Assembly (NCBI RefSeq): GCF_900115545.1
Contig: NZ_FOWV01000002.1
Coordinates: forward strand, 186,001-250,000
Direction: 5' to 3'
Origin: Ralstonia sp. NFACC01
GTDB lineage: Bacteria; Pseudomonadota; Gammaproteobacteria; Burkholderiales; Burkholderiaceae
DNA length: 64,000 nt
Shown here one piece after another: positions 1 to 9,750 of this stretch (its first letter is position 1; each line of letters opens with the position of its first letter). The notes beneath the pieces are model-generated. The model did no database searches. It was not told the DNA's origin and saw nothing but the letters and a program-made list of their open reading frames with translations. A program made the translations under genes and the position numbers.

Positions 1-288
1 GCATCGATGTCGGCGGGAGCCTTCATGGCCGGGCTGTTTGTGATCGGCGCGCAGTCGGTGCTATACGCGCTCGCGGCGGCCTATTACCCGACCGTCGTTC
101 GCGGCACCGGCGTGGGCGCGGCGGTGGCGGTGGGCCGGCTGGGCTCAATTGCGGGGCCGCTGCTGGCGGGCCAGTTGCTGGCGATGGGGCAGCACGCCAC
201 CACCATCATCGGCGCGAGCATCCCCGTCACCGTTGTTGCGGCGTTGGCGGCGTTGCTGCTGCTCAAGCGGCCGCGCGTGCAGGACTGA
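1..288 (+). CDS. MFS transporter, C-terminal fragment (cut by window edge)
   Basis: Reading is open from base 1 and stops with TGA at 286-288, so only about the last 95 residues are visible. The fragment is very hydrophobic and has small-residue-rich helices (for example RGTGVGAAVAVGRLGSIAGP). It ends in a basic tail, KRPRVQD. This pattern matches the last three or so helices of major facilitator proteins, especially the aromatic-acid/H+ symporter (PcaK/MhpT-like) group. The substrate cannot be read from this part. A perfect hairpin follows at 309-330. Confidence 0.75.
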   Translation, partial: ASMSAGAFMAGLFVIGAQSVLYALAAAYYPTVVRGTGVGAAVAVGRLGSIAGPLLAGQLLAMGQHATTIIGASIPVTVVAALAALLLLKRPRVQD

Positions 289-308
289 CACAGCGGTTCT
301 TCTTTCTC

Positions 309-330
309 GCGCCGTCCGCCCGGACGGCGC
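309..330 (+). terminator. GC-rich hairpin after the MFS gene
   Basis: A 10-base arm (GCGCCGTCCG) is followed after two bases by its exact reverse complement. It lies 20 bp after the transporter stop and 75 bp before the porin start. There is no T-run on the + side, so this may be a weak or factor-assisted terminator. Confidence 0.45.
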
Positions 331-404
331 CTTCCACGCATTCCAAACTGCCGGCCCGCCAGACATGGGGGGCGGGACCGGCTCGACCCTAGGAGGGGCC
401 CCAT

Positions 405-1541
405 ATGCAAACCACCACCTTGCGTACGCACTGTCTCGCGCTGGCCGCGGCTACGTGCGCACTCGCCAGCGGCGCCGCCAACGCACAGAGCGTCACGCTT
501 TACGGCCTGATTGATACGGGCATCGAATACGTCAGCCATGCCAACGCCAACGGCAATGGCCTCACACGCATCCCATCGGTGACGGGAACGTTGCCCTCGC
601 GCTGGGGCCTGCGCGGCGCTGAAGACCTGGGCAACGGCATGAAGGCCGTGTTCACCCTGGAGAGTGGTTTCAACACCGACACCGGCACTTCCGGTCAGGG
701 CGGTCGTCTCTTCGGCCGGCAGGCGTGGGTCGGGCTCGCAAGTGATTACGGCACCGTCACGCTGGGCCGGCAGTACAGCATGGTGTTTCTGTCGCTGGCC
801 GATGCTGACATTCTCGGCCCCAGCCAGTACGCCATCGGGTCACAGGATGCCTACATTCCCAACGCCCGCACAGACAACACCATCGCCTACAAGGGCACCT
901 TCAGCGGGCTGACAGTCGGCGCCACGTATTCGTTCGGCCGCGATGCGGCGGGCGGTGTGCCGGCGTCCGGCACCTGTGCGGGAGAGGTAGCGGGCAATGC
1001 ATCGGCATGCCGCGCCATGTCGGCCATGGTGAAGTACGACGCCGCCACCTTTGGCGTGGCCGGCGCCTACGAAGAGCAACGCGGCGGCACGGGCGCCACC
1101 GCATCGTTCTTCAACGGCAGCGCGCCCATCGCGTTCACCGATGCGGGCGACAAGGACCGCCGCATCGTCGCCAACGGCTACGTGAAACTCGGCAACGCCA
1201 AGCTCGGCGTGGGCTGGATCGGTCGCCACGTGCAGGCCGTTGCCGGCGACGTCCGTTCCAACCTGTACTTCGTCAACGGCAGCTATCCGCTCACGGGTGC
1301 ACTCACGCTTGATGCAGGCCTGATCCGCCTGGTCAACGCTGACCAGAGCCGTAGCGCTACGATGGCTGTGCTGCGCGGCGTCTATGCGTTGTCCAAGCGC
1401 ACGGCGCTCTACGCGCAGACGGGCTATCTCTGGAACAGTGCCAACGCGCAGTATTCCGTCAGCGGCGGCGGTGGCGGCACCACGCCGGCCAAGGGCGTCA
1501 ACCAGCTCGGCGCGATGGTGGGGATGCGGACGGCGTTTTGA
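405..1541 (+). CDS. Outer-membrane porin (Gram-negative porin family, Burkholderia/Ralstonia type)
   Basis: 378 residues, the usual length for the trimeric general porins of Burkholderiaceae. A signal peptide covers about residues 1-27 and ends ...ASGAANA, with predicted cleavage before QSVTLYGLIDTGIEYV, the characteristic first strand of this family. The protein ends in phenylalanine (VGMRTAF), the signature that the BAM complex reads for outer-membrane insertion. A strong ribosome site (AGGAGG at 391-396) precedes the ATG. It should form a 16-strand barrel for passive diffusion of small hydrophilic solutes. Specificity (anion, aromatic or sugar) cannot be read from the sequence, although the adjoining transporter fragment hints at a shared substrate. 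Confidence 0.93.
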   Translation: MQTTTLRTHCLALAAATCALASGAANAQSVTLYGLIDTGIEYVSHANANGNGLTRIPSVTGTLPSRWGLRGAEDLGNGMKAVFTLESGFNTDTGTSGQGGRLFGRQAWVGLASDYGTVTLGRQYSMVFLSLADADILGPSQYAIGSQDAYIPNARTDNTIAYKGTFSGLTVGATYSFGRDAAGGVPASGTCAGEVAGNASACRAMSAMVKYDAATFGVAGAYEEQRGGTGATASFFNGSAPIAFTDAGDKDRRIVANGYVKLGNAKLGVGWIGRHVQAVAGDVRSNLYFVNGSYPLTGALTLDAGLIRLVNADQSRSATMAVLRGVYALSKRTALYAQTGYLWNSANAQYSVSGGGGGTTPAKGVNQLGAMVGMRTAF

Positions 1542-1551
1542 TGAGGTGGAA

Positions 1552-1589
1552 GGGGGGAGAGCCCCGTCACCCATTGACGATCTCCCCCC
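1552..1589. terminator. Inverted repeat between convergent porin and SDR genes
   Basis: GGGGGGAGA at 1552-1560 is matched by TCTCCCCCC at 1581-1589, with the stop of the convergent SDR gene inside. It could terminate both genes, but the right arm also encodes the SDR C-terminus and there is no clear T-run. Confidence 0.3.
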
Positions 1590-2427
1590 CATTCGGATGC
1601 AGCGTTTGCCCCGTCATATAGCTCGCATCGGCAGACGCGAGAAAGATGTAGCAGGGCGCCACTTCATCCGGCTGGCCGGCCCGGCCCAATGGCTCCTGGC
1701 TGCCAAACTTGGCGACGTGCTCGGCATCGAAGGTGGACGGGATCAACGGTGTCCAGATCGGTCCCGGTGCCACGGCGTTCACGAGGATGCCCTTGTCCGC
1801 CAACTGCTGCGCCAGTGAGCGCGTGAACGCCACGATCGCGCCCTTGGTGGCGGCGTAGTCCACCAGATGCCCGCTGCCGCGAAACGCCGTGACTGACGTC
1901 GTGGTGATGATTCGCGCGCCTTCATGCAGGTGCGGCAGCGCCGCGCGAATCAAATAGAACATCGCAAAGACGTTCGTGCGGAACGTGCGTTCCAGCTGCG
2001 CGGCATCGATGTCGGCCAGGCTCTGCTGTGGATGCTGTTCTGCTGCATTGCTGACCACGATGTCGATCTTGCCGAACATGGCCGCCGCCTGCGTGACCAC
2101 CGCGCGGGCATGCGCTTCGTCGCCCAGGTCGCCAGCAATGGCTTCGCAGCGGCGGCCGGTCGCGCGTACGAGGCGGCAGGTCTGGTTGGCATCGTCGTGT
2201 TCATCGAGGTAGGCGATCAGCACGTCGGCGCCTTCCTTGGCGAAGCCGATGGCGACGGCGCGTCCGATGCCGCTGTCGCCGCCGGTGACGATGGCCACCT
2301 TGTCGGTCAGCTTGCCGCTGCCGACGTAATCCTCCATCTCTGCGCGGGGATGCGGCGTCATGTCGCCCTCGGTGCCGGGCTGGCGGTCCTGATGCTGGGG
2401 CGGTTGCTGTTGTGGCTGGTCGGGCAT
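1567..2427 (-). CDS. SDR-family oxidoreductase (general-stress-protein-39-like)
   Basis: 286 residues with a proline/glutamine-rich N-terminal extension before the Rossmann fold, as in the YhdF/GSP39/YghA group of short-chain dehydrogenases. The cofactor motif TGGDSGIG lies at about residues 48-55. Further in are the NNAG-equivalent SNAAEQH, the active-site YAATKGA near residue 195, and PGPIWTPLIPS after it. The start is placed at the ATG reading MPDQPQQQ; the frame stays open further upstream but that stretch looks non-coding. These enzymes are NAD(P)-dependent and often stress-induced. The substrate is unknown. Confidence 0.88.
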   Translation of the reverse strand: MPDQPQQQPPQHQDRQPGTEGDMTPHPRAEMEDYVGSGKLTDKVAIVTGGDSGIGRAVAIGFAKEGADVLIAYLDEHDDANQTCRLVRATGRRCEAIAGDLGDEAHARAVVTQAAAMFGKIDIVVSNAAEQHPQQSLADIDAAQLERTFRTNVFAMFYLIRAALPHLHEGARIITTTSVTAFRGSGHLVDYAATKGAIVAFTRSLAQQLADKGILVNAVAPGPIWTPLIPSTFDAEHVAKFGSQEPLGRAGQPDEVAPCYIFLASADASYMTGQTLHPNGGEIVNG

Positions 2428-2583
2428 GGCGGGCTCGCTATGAAAGAGTGGATACACGGCTTTCAGCACGCGGCATGCCATTGCGCTCGAACGTGGCGTG
2501 GGGTGCACTCTCGTGTGCATGCCGTGCGGCACGCTGCTTGCTCTGCTGGTGGAACAGACTCCACATCGACGACGGGAGGCACC

Positions 2584-3075
2584 ATGGACACGCTGCTGTT
2601 CCTGTTTGGCGAAGGCAAGGACCTCAACCCGCTGCAAACCGCGATGCGCGCGGTGGTTGTGTTCGCCATCGGGCTGGCGCTGGTGCGTCTGTCGGGCCGA
2701 CGCTCGTTCGGGCAGCGTGCGCCGTTCGATTTCGTTGTCGCCGTGCTGCTCGGGGCGACGCTGAGTCGCGCGATTGTCGGGGCCTCGCCGTTTGTGGCCA
2801 CGGTGTCGGCATCGCTCGCGCTGGTGGCCGTGCACCGCCTTCTTGGCTGGGCGTGCGTGCGGCTGCCGAAGCTGGACCGGCTCATCGCGGGCCGCGAGCG
2901 CGAGGTCTATCGCGAAGGGCGCTTCGACCAAGGCCAGATGGATGCGGCGCTCATCACCGTGGGCGACTTGCAAGAGAGCGTGCGCCAGACCTTGGGCTCG
3001 CGCACGCTCGATGATGTAGAGGCCGCCATCCTGGAACGCAACGGACAGGTCAGCCTGATCCGCAAACGCCGCTGA
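2584..3075 (+). CDS. DUF421 / YetF-like membrane protein
   Basis: 163 residues starting at an ATG preceded by GGGAGGC. The N-terminal half holds hydrophobic segments (AVVVFAIGLALVRLSGRRSFG and FDFVVAVLLGATLSRAIVG). The C-terminal soluble part contains the DUF421 features: a short basic linker with REVYREGRFDQGQMD, and a helix with ITVGDLQESVRQ. Family members sit in the inner membrane with a small cytoplasmic domain and have no settled function; some Bacillus members belong to the sporulation or stress regulons. It is divergent from the SDR gene and upstream of the Nramp-like gene. Confidence 0.85.
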   Translation: MDTLLFLFGEGKDLNPLQTAMRAVVVFAIGLALVRLSGRRSFGQRAPFDFVVAVLLGATLSRAIVGASPFVATVSASLALVAVHRLLGWACVRLPKLDRLIAGREREVYREGRFDQGQMDAALITVGDLQESVRQTLGSRTLDDVEAAILERNGQVSLIRKRR

Positions 3076-3110
3076 TTTTGCACACCCGCACCCGCACACC
3101 GGAGCCAATC

Positions 3111-3368
3111 ATGCGAGACAAGCAACAGAAGGAAAACCGAGACGCCGAACAACGCAAGGCTGATTGGGGACAGGCCGAATCGCACCGCAAGCCCGGCGAC
3201 CGGCCGGCCATTGCGGAAGTGGGCCGCACCGGCAGCACGGCACCCAAGCCGCAAAGCCGGCACGACACGCTGCGCCAGGGCGAGGTGCCACCTGGCATCA
3301 CACGCGACAAGCTGCACGACCCGGGCGACCAGACCACCGACGCGCCGCCCACAGACAATCGCAGCTGA
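3111..3368 (+). CDS. Small hydrophilic protein of unknown function
   Basis: 85 residues from an ATG with GGAGCC just upstream. The frame could also open at a TTG at 3078, which has no ribosome site. The product is extremely polar and low-complexity (MRDKQQKENRDAEQRKADWG..., ending TTDAPPTDNRS), with no cysteine and no hydrophobic core, so it is probably disordered. It sits 35 bp after the DUF421 gene and 7 bp before the transporter, so it looks co-transcribed. Such proteins recall hydrophilin-like stress proteins, but that is only a resemblance. Confidence 0.55.
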   Translation: MRDKQQKENRDAEQRKADWGQAESHRKPGDRPAIAEVGRTGSTAPKPQSRHDTLRQGEVPPGITRDKLHDPGDQTTDAPPTDNRS

Positions 3369-3375
3369 GCGCAAC

Positions 3376-4647
3376 GTGCCGGCCGCAGACGACGCCCCGT
3401 GGTACCGCCGGTTGGGGCCCGGCCTGATCACCGGCGCGGCTGATGACGATCCGAGCGGGATCGCTACCTATGCGCAGGCCGGCGCGCAGATGGGTACCGG
3501 CATGCTGTGGACGCTGTTGCTGACCCTGCCCCTGATGATTTCCATCCAGCTCGTCAGTGCCCGCTTGGGGCGCGTGTCCGGCCAGGGCGTGGTCGCCAAC
3601 ATCCGGCGGCATCAGTCGCCGTGGCTCGCCTATGCATTTGTGGCACTGGTGACGCTTGCCAACATCATCAACGTGGGGGCTGACATTGCGGCCATGGGCG
3701 ACAGCGTGCGCCTGCTTCTGGGTGGTTCGACAGCGTGGTATGCCTGCCTGTTTGCCATCTTCACGCTCGCGCTGCAGGTCTGGATGCCGTACCGCCGCTA
3801 TGCGCGCTATCTGCAGTGGACGGCGCTGTCACTGCTGGCATATGTGGCCACGGCGTTTGTCGTGAAGGTGGACTGGGCGCACGCGCTGCACGACACCGTG
3901 GTGCCCCGGCTGCATTGGTCGAAAGACTATGCAATGACGCTGGTGGCGGTGTTCGGCACCACCATCAGCCCCTATCTGTTTGTGTGGCAGGCCGCGGGCG
4001 AAGTCGAAGAGACGCGGCTGGCCGAAGACGAAGCGCCGCTCAAGAAAGCGCCTTGGCAGGCGAAGGATCAGCTTGCACGCATCCGTATCGACACCACGGT
4101 CGGGATGGTGGTATCGGCGCTGATCGCCTTTTGCATCATGCTGACGGCCGCTTACGCACTGCACACGCACGGCGTCACGCAAATCGAGACCTGCGCCCAG
4201 GCCGCCGAAGCGCTCAAGCCCGTGGCTGGCCCATTTGCGCAGGCATTGTTTGCCGTGGGCGTGATCGGCACGGGGCTGCTGGCGGTGCCGGTGCTGGCGG
4301 GCTCTGCCGCCTATGCCGCTGCTGAAGCCTTCCAGTGGCACAGCAGCCTGGAGGCCAAGGTGCACCGCGCGCCCAAGTTCTATCTGTTCCTGGCGCTTGT
4401 GATGGCGGTGGCCACGGTGATGGTGTTCCTGCCCATCGAGCCGTTCAAGCTGCTGTACTGGGCAGCCGTGCTCAATGGCGTGGCGGCCACGCCCGTCATG
4501 GTGATGCTGCAACTGATGTCGCGCCGCAAGTCCGTGATGGGGCCGTTCCCCAGCTCACGGCTGCTGCATGGCACCGCCTGGGTGGCGACCCTGTGCATGT
4601 GCGCCAGCACGTTGCTGTTCTTCGTACTGGCTGTGCGCGGTTCGTAA
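3376..4647 (+). CDS. Nramp-family divalent metal transporter, divergent type
   Basis: 423 residues from a GTG reading VPAADDAPWYRRLGPG, chosen because family homology begins there. About eleven hydrophobic segments follow. The first-helix motif reads GAADDDPSGIATY, where classical Nramps have DPGN. The sixth-helix region reads TTISPYLFVWQAAGEVEE, where classical Nramps have the MPHN-type motif with the metal-binding methionine. The fold is therefore Nramp, but the classical Mn/Fe ligands are altered, so the transported ion is uncertain (see findings). It follows the small polar protein by 7 bp and probably shares its transcript. Confidence 0.85.
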   Translation: MPAADDAPWYRRLGPGLITGAADDDPSGIATYAQAGAQMGTGMLWTLLLTLPLMISIQLVSARLGRVSGQGVVANIRRHQSPWLAYAFVALVTLANIINVGADIAAMGDSVRLLLGGSTAWYACLFAIFTLALQVWMPYRRYARYLQWTALSLLAYVATAFVVKVDWAHALHDTVVPRLHWSKDYAMTLVAVFGTTISPYLFVWQAAGEVEETRLAEDEAPLKKAPWQAKDQLARIRIDTTVGMVVSALIAFCIMLTAAYALHTHGVTQIETCAQAAEALKPVAGPFAQALFAVGVIGTGLLAVPVLAGSAAYAAAEAFQWHSSLEAKVHRAPKFYLFLALVMAVATVMVFLPIEPFKLLYWAAVLNGVAATPVMVMLQLMSRRKSVMGPFPSSRLLHGTAWVATLCMCASTLLFFVLAVRGS

Positions 4648-4729
4648 AAGGGGCAGGCACCGGGGTTGCGTGTCTAGGGCGAAACCGCGCAACAGGTGCG
4701 ATGTCCTGTTCACCAACCAGGGGTCAATC

Positions 4730-4948
4730 ATGAAAGCTGTTGTATTCCACGGCATCGGGGGCATTCGTCTGGAAGACGTGCCCGAACCGACACTGCGCGA
4801 GCCAACCGACGCCATCTGCGGTACGGATCTGCACTTCGTGCGCGGCACATACCGCGCCTTCCACGCGCGCCAGCCCGGGTGGTTGAAGGTCAAGCTGGAC
4901 CCACAAGCCACTGACGGCGCTCGCACGCCCCGCGCCTCACGGGCATGA
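4730..4948 (+). pseudogene. Remnant of zinc-dependent alcohol dehydrogenase
   Basis: The first 20 codons (MKAVVFHGIGGIRLEDVPEP) are a typical N-terminus of the large zinc alcohol dehydrogenase family. After TDAI the protein jumps straight to CGTDLHFVRGT, losing the roughly eight residues that normally lie between. Homology ends after VRGT; the remaining 32 codons (from YRAFHARQPGW) look unrelated. Only about 40 of the usual 340-390 residues survive, so this is a decayed 5' end. Its stop overlaps the start of the PIG-L gene (ATGA). Confidence 0.75.
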
Positions 4949-5667
4949 GCCGGGAGCTGCACGATCGCGTCGCCCGCCTTGGGCCGGTGCTGGTGATCTC
5001 GCCGCACTTTGACGATGCGATCTTCTCGTGCGGCGCCCTGCTGGCTGCGCATCACGGCAGTCGCACCGTCACCGTGTTCGGCGGCGCACCTGCCACACCC
5101 GTGTCGACGGTGTGGGATCGCGACGCGGGCTTTGCCGATTCCAACGAAGCGGTGGCCGCGCGCCGGCAGGAAGATGCACAGGCGCACGCGCAGGTGAGCG
5201 CCACCGTTCACCATCTCGGCTTTTGCGACAGCCAGTACGGGCAGACGCCTGCCGTGACGGAGCTGGAGCGCGCGCTACACCGGTTGGTGCAGACGCGCTC
5301 GGCACAGGCGGTGTTTGTGCCGCTGGGGCTGTTCCATAGCGATCACGTGCTTGTGCACGAAGCGGCCCTGATGCTGATGCACAAGCTGCCGGAGCGCCTC
5401 TGGATCGGGTATGAAGATGCGCTGTACCGGCGCGGGCGTGGCGTCGTGCAGGAGCGCATCGTTGCGTTGGCGGCCCAGGGCATCGTTGCCACGCCCGTGT
5501 CGCCCACCACGGCGGCCGATGGCCGCCAGAAGCGCCGCGCCGTCGCCTGTTACGCCAGTCAGTTGCGCGCCTTTGGGCCGGGTGGTGTGGAAGATCTGCA
5601 CCAGCCTGAACGCTTCTGGCAGCTGGAACCCAAGCAAGGAGAATCCGATCATGCAACCCCTGGATGA
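4945..5667 (+). CDS. PIG-L (LmbE-like) family deacetylase
   Basis: 240 residues. The zinc-site motif SPHFDDAIFSCG (PHxDD at residues 20-24) and the distal HSDHVLVH at about 131-138 are both intact, giving the His-Asp-His set used by GlcNAc-PI and GlcNAc-Ins deacetylases. Members remove N-acetyl groups from sugars in glycolipids, antibiotics or low-molecular-weight thiols. It overlaps the ADH remnant at ATGA and runs into the GT2 gene, overlapping it by 17 bp. An acetamido sugar of the adjacent glycan pathway is the natural guess for substrate; this is inference. Confidence 0.88.
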   Translation: MSRELHDRVARLGPVLVISPHFDDAIFSCGALLAAHHGSRTVTVFGGAPATPVSTVWDRDAGFADSNEAVAARRQEDAQAHAQVSATVHHLGFCDSQYGQTPAVTELERALHRLVQTRSAQAVFVPLGLFHSDHVLVHEAALMLMHKLPERLWIGYEDALYRRGRGVVQERIVALAAQGIVATPVSPTTAADGRQKRRAVACYASQLRAFGPGGVEDLHQPERFWQLEPKQGESDHATPG

Positions 5668-6574
5668 CGCCCGCAAGGCGCAAGTACCGTGTTCCATCGT
5701 CGTGCTGACGTATAACCGGGCGGCCACTGTGCTGGAGACGCTGGAGAAGTTGGCCGCCCTGGATGAACCCTGGCCCATCGTGGCGGTCGACAACGGCTCG
5801 ACCGACGGCACCGCTGACAAGATCGCCACCCGCTTTCCCGAGGTTGCGCTCGTGCGTTTGCCGCGCAACTACGGCGCAGCCGGCCGCAACTTTGGCGTGG
5901 CCACCGTCGATACGCCGTACGTTGCCTTTTGCGATGACGACACCGCATGGCTGCCCGGCTCGGTGGCGCGCGCGGTGGATGTGCTGCAGCGGTATCCGTC
6001 GGTAGGCGTGGTGGCGGCGCATGTCGTGGTCGGCCCCACGCGCCGCGACGACACCGCGTGCGAACCCATGGCCGCCAGCACACTGCCCGCCGACGGCCTG
6101 CCGGGCCCCGCGCTGCTCGGCTTCATGGCCGGGGCGTGCGTGGCGCGTACGCGCGCATTTACCGAGGCAGGCGGCTACCGGCGCGACCTCTTTATCGGCG
6201 GAGAAGAAAGCGTGCTCGCGCTCGACCTGGTCGACACCGGCTGGCGCATCGTCTACTGCCGGGAGGTGGTCACGCACCACAACCCATCGCCGGTGCGTGA
6301 CGTGATGCAGCGGCGCGCGCTGCTGACGCGCAACGAATTGCTGAGCGCCTGGCTGCGGTTGCCGCTGGACCTCGCGTGGCGGGTTACCGGCCGGGCGATA
6401 CGTGCGATGGCCGAACAAGGTGTGCTCGCAGAAGCGTTGCCCGCTGCGCTGGTACGCCTGCCACGTACCTTGTTGCGCAGACATGCCGTTCAGCCCTCCA
6501 CTGTCGCGCTGTGGCGGCAGATGGACGCAGACCGCCAGCGCCGCCGCGCCATCCCCACGCTGTCGGTTGGCTAA
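5651..6574 (+). CDS. Glycosyltransferase family 2
   Basis: 307 residues from an ATG preceded by AAGGAGAAT (about 5636-5644), inside the end of the PIG-L gene. GT-A features are clear: SIVVLTYNRAATVLETL near the N-terminus, VDNGSTDGT at about residues 43-51, and the metal-binding CDDDTAW at about 95-101. GGYRRDLFIGGEE, further on, matches the acceptor-side GT2 motif. It has no strong membrane segment. Coupled to PIG-L and convergent with the - strand glycan operon, it probably adds one sugar to the same product. Donor and acceptor cannot be inferred. Confidence 0.9.
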   Translation: MQPLDDARKAQVPCSIVVLTYNRAATVLETLEKLAALDEPWPIVAVDNGSTDGTADKIATRFPEVALVRLPRNYGAAGRNFGVATVDTPYVAFCDDDTAWLPGSVARAVDVLQRYPSVGVVAAHVVVGPTRRDDTACEPMAASTLPADGLPGPALLGFMAGACVARTRAFTEAGGYRRDLFIGGEESVLALDLVDTGWRIVYCREVVTHHNPSPVRDVMQRRALLTRNELLSAWLRLPLDLAWRVTGRAIRAMAEQGVLAEALPAALVRLPRTLLRRHAVQPSTVALWRQMDADRQRRRAIPTLSVG

Positions 6575-6596
6575 CGCAGGGGGGCGGCGCAGAAGG

Positions 6597-7615
<1,019 letters not shown>

Positions 7616-7619
<4 letters not shown>

Positions 7620-8608
7620 GCCGCCTCCCTTCTGTTTTCCATGACGGTGGCAAACGCGTTCAGCCAATCGGCGACAAAGCGGTCGATGCCAAAACGTGTG
7701 CGCGCCGTCTCGCGTGCGGCGTCGCCCCAGCGGCGGGCAAGCGCCGGGTCGCGCAGCAGCGTCTGCATGACACCGGCCAGCGCATCGGGGCTGGTATCGA
7801 CATAGCCGTTGTGGCCGTTGCGGATGACGGTGCTCATTTCGGTGGTCGCCAGACCAATGATCGGCATACCGATGGTCATGGCTTCCACCACAGCCAAGCC
7901 CAGGCTGGTATAGCGGATCGGGTTGAAGAAGAAGCGATAGCGCGCGCAGAAGGCGGGCAGGTCGAGATTGCCCACCTCGCCGATGCCGCCTGCCGCATCG
8001 GCGCCCATGCCGACCAAGTCGAGCGGCACACGCTGACGCAGCGACAGGAACACGTCTGCGCCGAGCCGCCGCCCGCGCTTGTGCAGATGGTTGACGACGA
8101 CAATGCCGCGCTCCAGTTCGCCGCTGTAGCGCGCCGGCACGGGCAGGTGCACACCATGTTCAATCACGCGTGTGGGCGTAATGCCGCTGTCCCACATCAG
8201 CGCGTTGAACGGGGTCACGTGCACCAGCAGCACATTGGGGTCTTGCACCCAGTGTCGCGTGTTGGTGGGGTGTTCCTGCGGGGGATCGTGCTCAAGGTAG
8301 ATCGTCGGCAGCGCGCGCTGGGCGGCGCTGAGCACAGTCAGGCGATCGTCTTCCCATTGGGCGCGCGATTGATACAGCACCGCATCGAAGTGTTGCCCGG
8401 CAACGGCGTCGAACGGCACCTCGTGCACGTTGTCACCCCAGGGCAGCGCGCCAACCTTGCCCGCATAACCGGGCGGCACCCGCCCAGCCGCATCGGGCGG
8501 CCGCGTAACAAGATAGAAGTCGTGCGGCACCTGCGACAGGTAATACAGGTAGTTGCCGTGCACGTGCCACGTCAGGATGCGCAGGCGTTGTCGCGTCGGG
8601 TGGTTCAT
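7616..8608 (-). CDS. Glycosyltransferase, GT4-like (group 1)
   Basis: 330 residues starting at [20 protein letters not shown], a typical GT-B opening. The donor-binding region is present: [20 protein letters not shown] followed by [16 protein letters not shown], with the EX7E-type acidic pair collapsed into a variant. The C-terminus holds the usual [15 protein letters not shown] helix. The start overlaps the stop of the upstream GT9 gene (ATGA), indicating translational coupling. The role is transfer of a nucleotide-activated sugar to the growing glycan in the cytoplasm. Specificity is unknown. Confidence 0.85.
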
Positions 8609-9750
8609 GAAGTCGAGTTCTCGATCGTGTGCGATGCGGTCTGGGTGTCGGCCGGCTGCGGCGCGTGCGACGCGCGCAGGTGCACATCGGGGTCGAACAG
8701 CGCGGCATAGGCGGCGTCCAGCACCTGGTGCACGGTCACATCGCGTGCGCATTCATGGCCCGTGGGGCATGTCCAGTGCATGCAAGGCCGGCAGGGCGGG
8801 TGCGCCGCCAGCACGCGATGCAGCGTGCGGTCTGCCGGCGCCCAGCGATCCACGTCGCTGCCGCAGGCGATGACAAGGCTGGGCGCGCGCACCGCCGCCG
8901 CCACGTGCGAGACGCCGGTGTCGTTGCAGATCAGCAGGCGTGCCAGCCGCAGCAGCGCCGCCAGCCCGCCCAGCGAGGTCTGCCCCACCACCGAAGCCGC
9001 GCGCTGGCGCATGTGGCTGCGGACCTCTTCAACGAGCGCCGCCTCCGCTGGCGCGCCTGTCATCACCACATGAAAACCACTGACGGTGAGCGTATCGGCC
9101 ACCGCGGCAAAGCGCTCGGGCCACCAGCGCCGTGTGGGCATGCGGGCACCGGCGTGCAGGCAGACAAGGCGGTCGCGGTCCAGCGCGTGGTGGCGCAGCA
9201 GAGCGAGGGCTTCGGCATAGTCTTCGCGCCCGAGCGGAAAATCGGGCGTGGCGGGCACCGTCGGCGCGCCCAGGTGGATGAGCAGGGCCAGCAGGCGTTG
9301 CGCCTCGGGCAACTGCGTCGGCCATGGAAGCAGCGCTGCATTGGTCTGCCGTGCAATCACGCCATTAGGCTGAAACCCGAATACATGGTGCGCGCCAAAC
9401 TGGCGGACTACTTCCGTCGATTGCGGCCCGCTCCCGTGTAACTGGATGGCGACGTCAAAGCAGCGGGAGCGCATCCCGGCATAGAACGCATGCGTGGCAT
9501 CCCCATCGGCGGGCCCGGCTTCCGGAAAGCCGTCGCCGCCGGGGAATGCGACAAAGTCGTCTAGCAGATCGGCATAGCGCTCTTGGAACTGACGCGCCCA
9601 TGGCAGCCCGACGAGGGTGATATGTGCCTGTGGCGCGGCGGCCCGCAACGCGTGCAAGGCAGGTACGGCGCACAGCATGTCGCCCAGTTGCAGGGCGCGA
9701 AAGACGGCAATGCGGCGTGCGCCGCGCAGGAGTTCAGCAGCGGACGTCAT
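8605..9750 (-). CDS. Glycosyltransferase family 9 (heptosyltransferase-like)
   Basis: 381 residues from MTSAAELLRG; the frame extends 26 codons further but ATG at 9750 overlaps the preceding stop by four bases, like the neighbours. GT9 features are ALQLGDMLCAVPALHAL near the N-terminus, CLHAGARMPTRRWWPERFA in the middle, and LLICNDTGVSHVAAAVRAPS before the end, with a cysteine-rich HPPCRPCMHWTCPTGHEC segment typical of this subgroup. GT9 enzymes use ADP-heptose or related donors in LPS core and other glycoconjugates. A second GT9 lies upstream in the same operon. Confidence 0.88.
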   Translation of the reverse strand: MTSAAELLRGARRIAVFRALQLGDMLCAVPALHALRAAAPQAHITLVGLPWARQFQERYADLLDDFVAFPGGDGFPEAGPADGDATHAFYAGMRSRCFDVAIQLHGSGPQSTEVVRQFGAHHVFGFQPNGVIARQTNAALLPWPTQLPEAQRLLALLIHLGAPTVPATPDFPLGREDYAEALALLRHHALDRDRLVCLHAGARMPTRRWWPERFAAVADTLTVSGFHVVMTGAPAEAALVEEVRSHMRQRAASVVGQTSLGGLAALLRLARLLICNDTGVSHVAAAVRAPSLVIACGSDVDRWAPADRTLHRVLAAHPPCRPCMHWTCPTGHECARDVTVHQVLDAAYAALFDPDVHLRASHAPQPADTQTASHTIENSTS

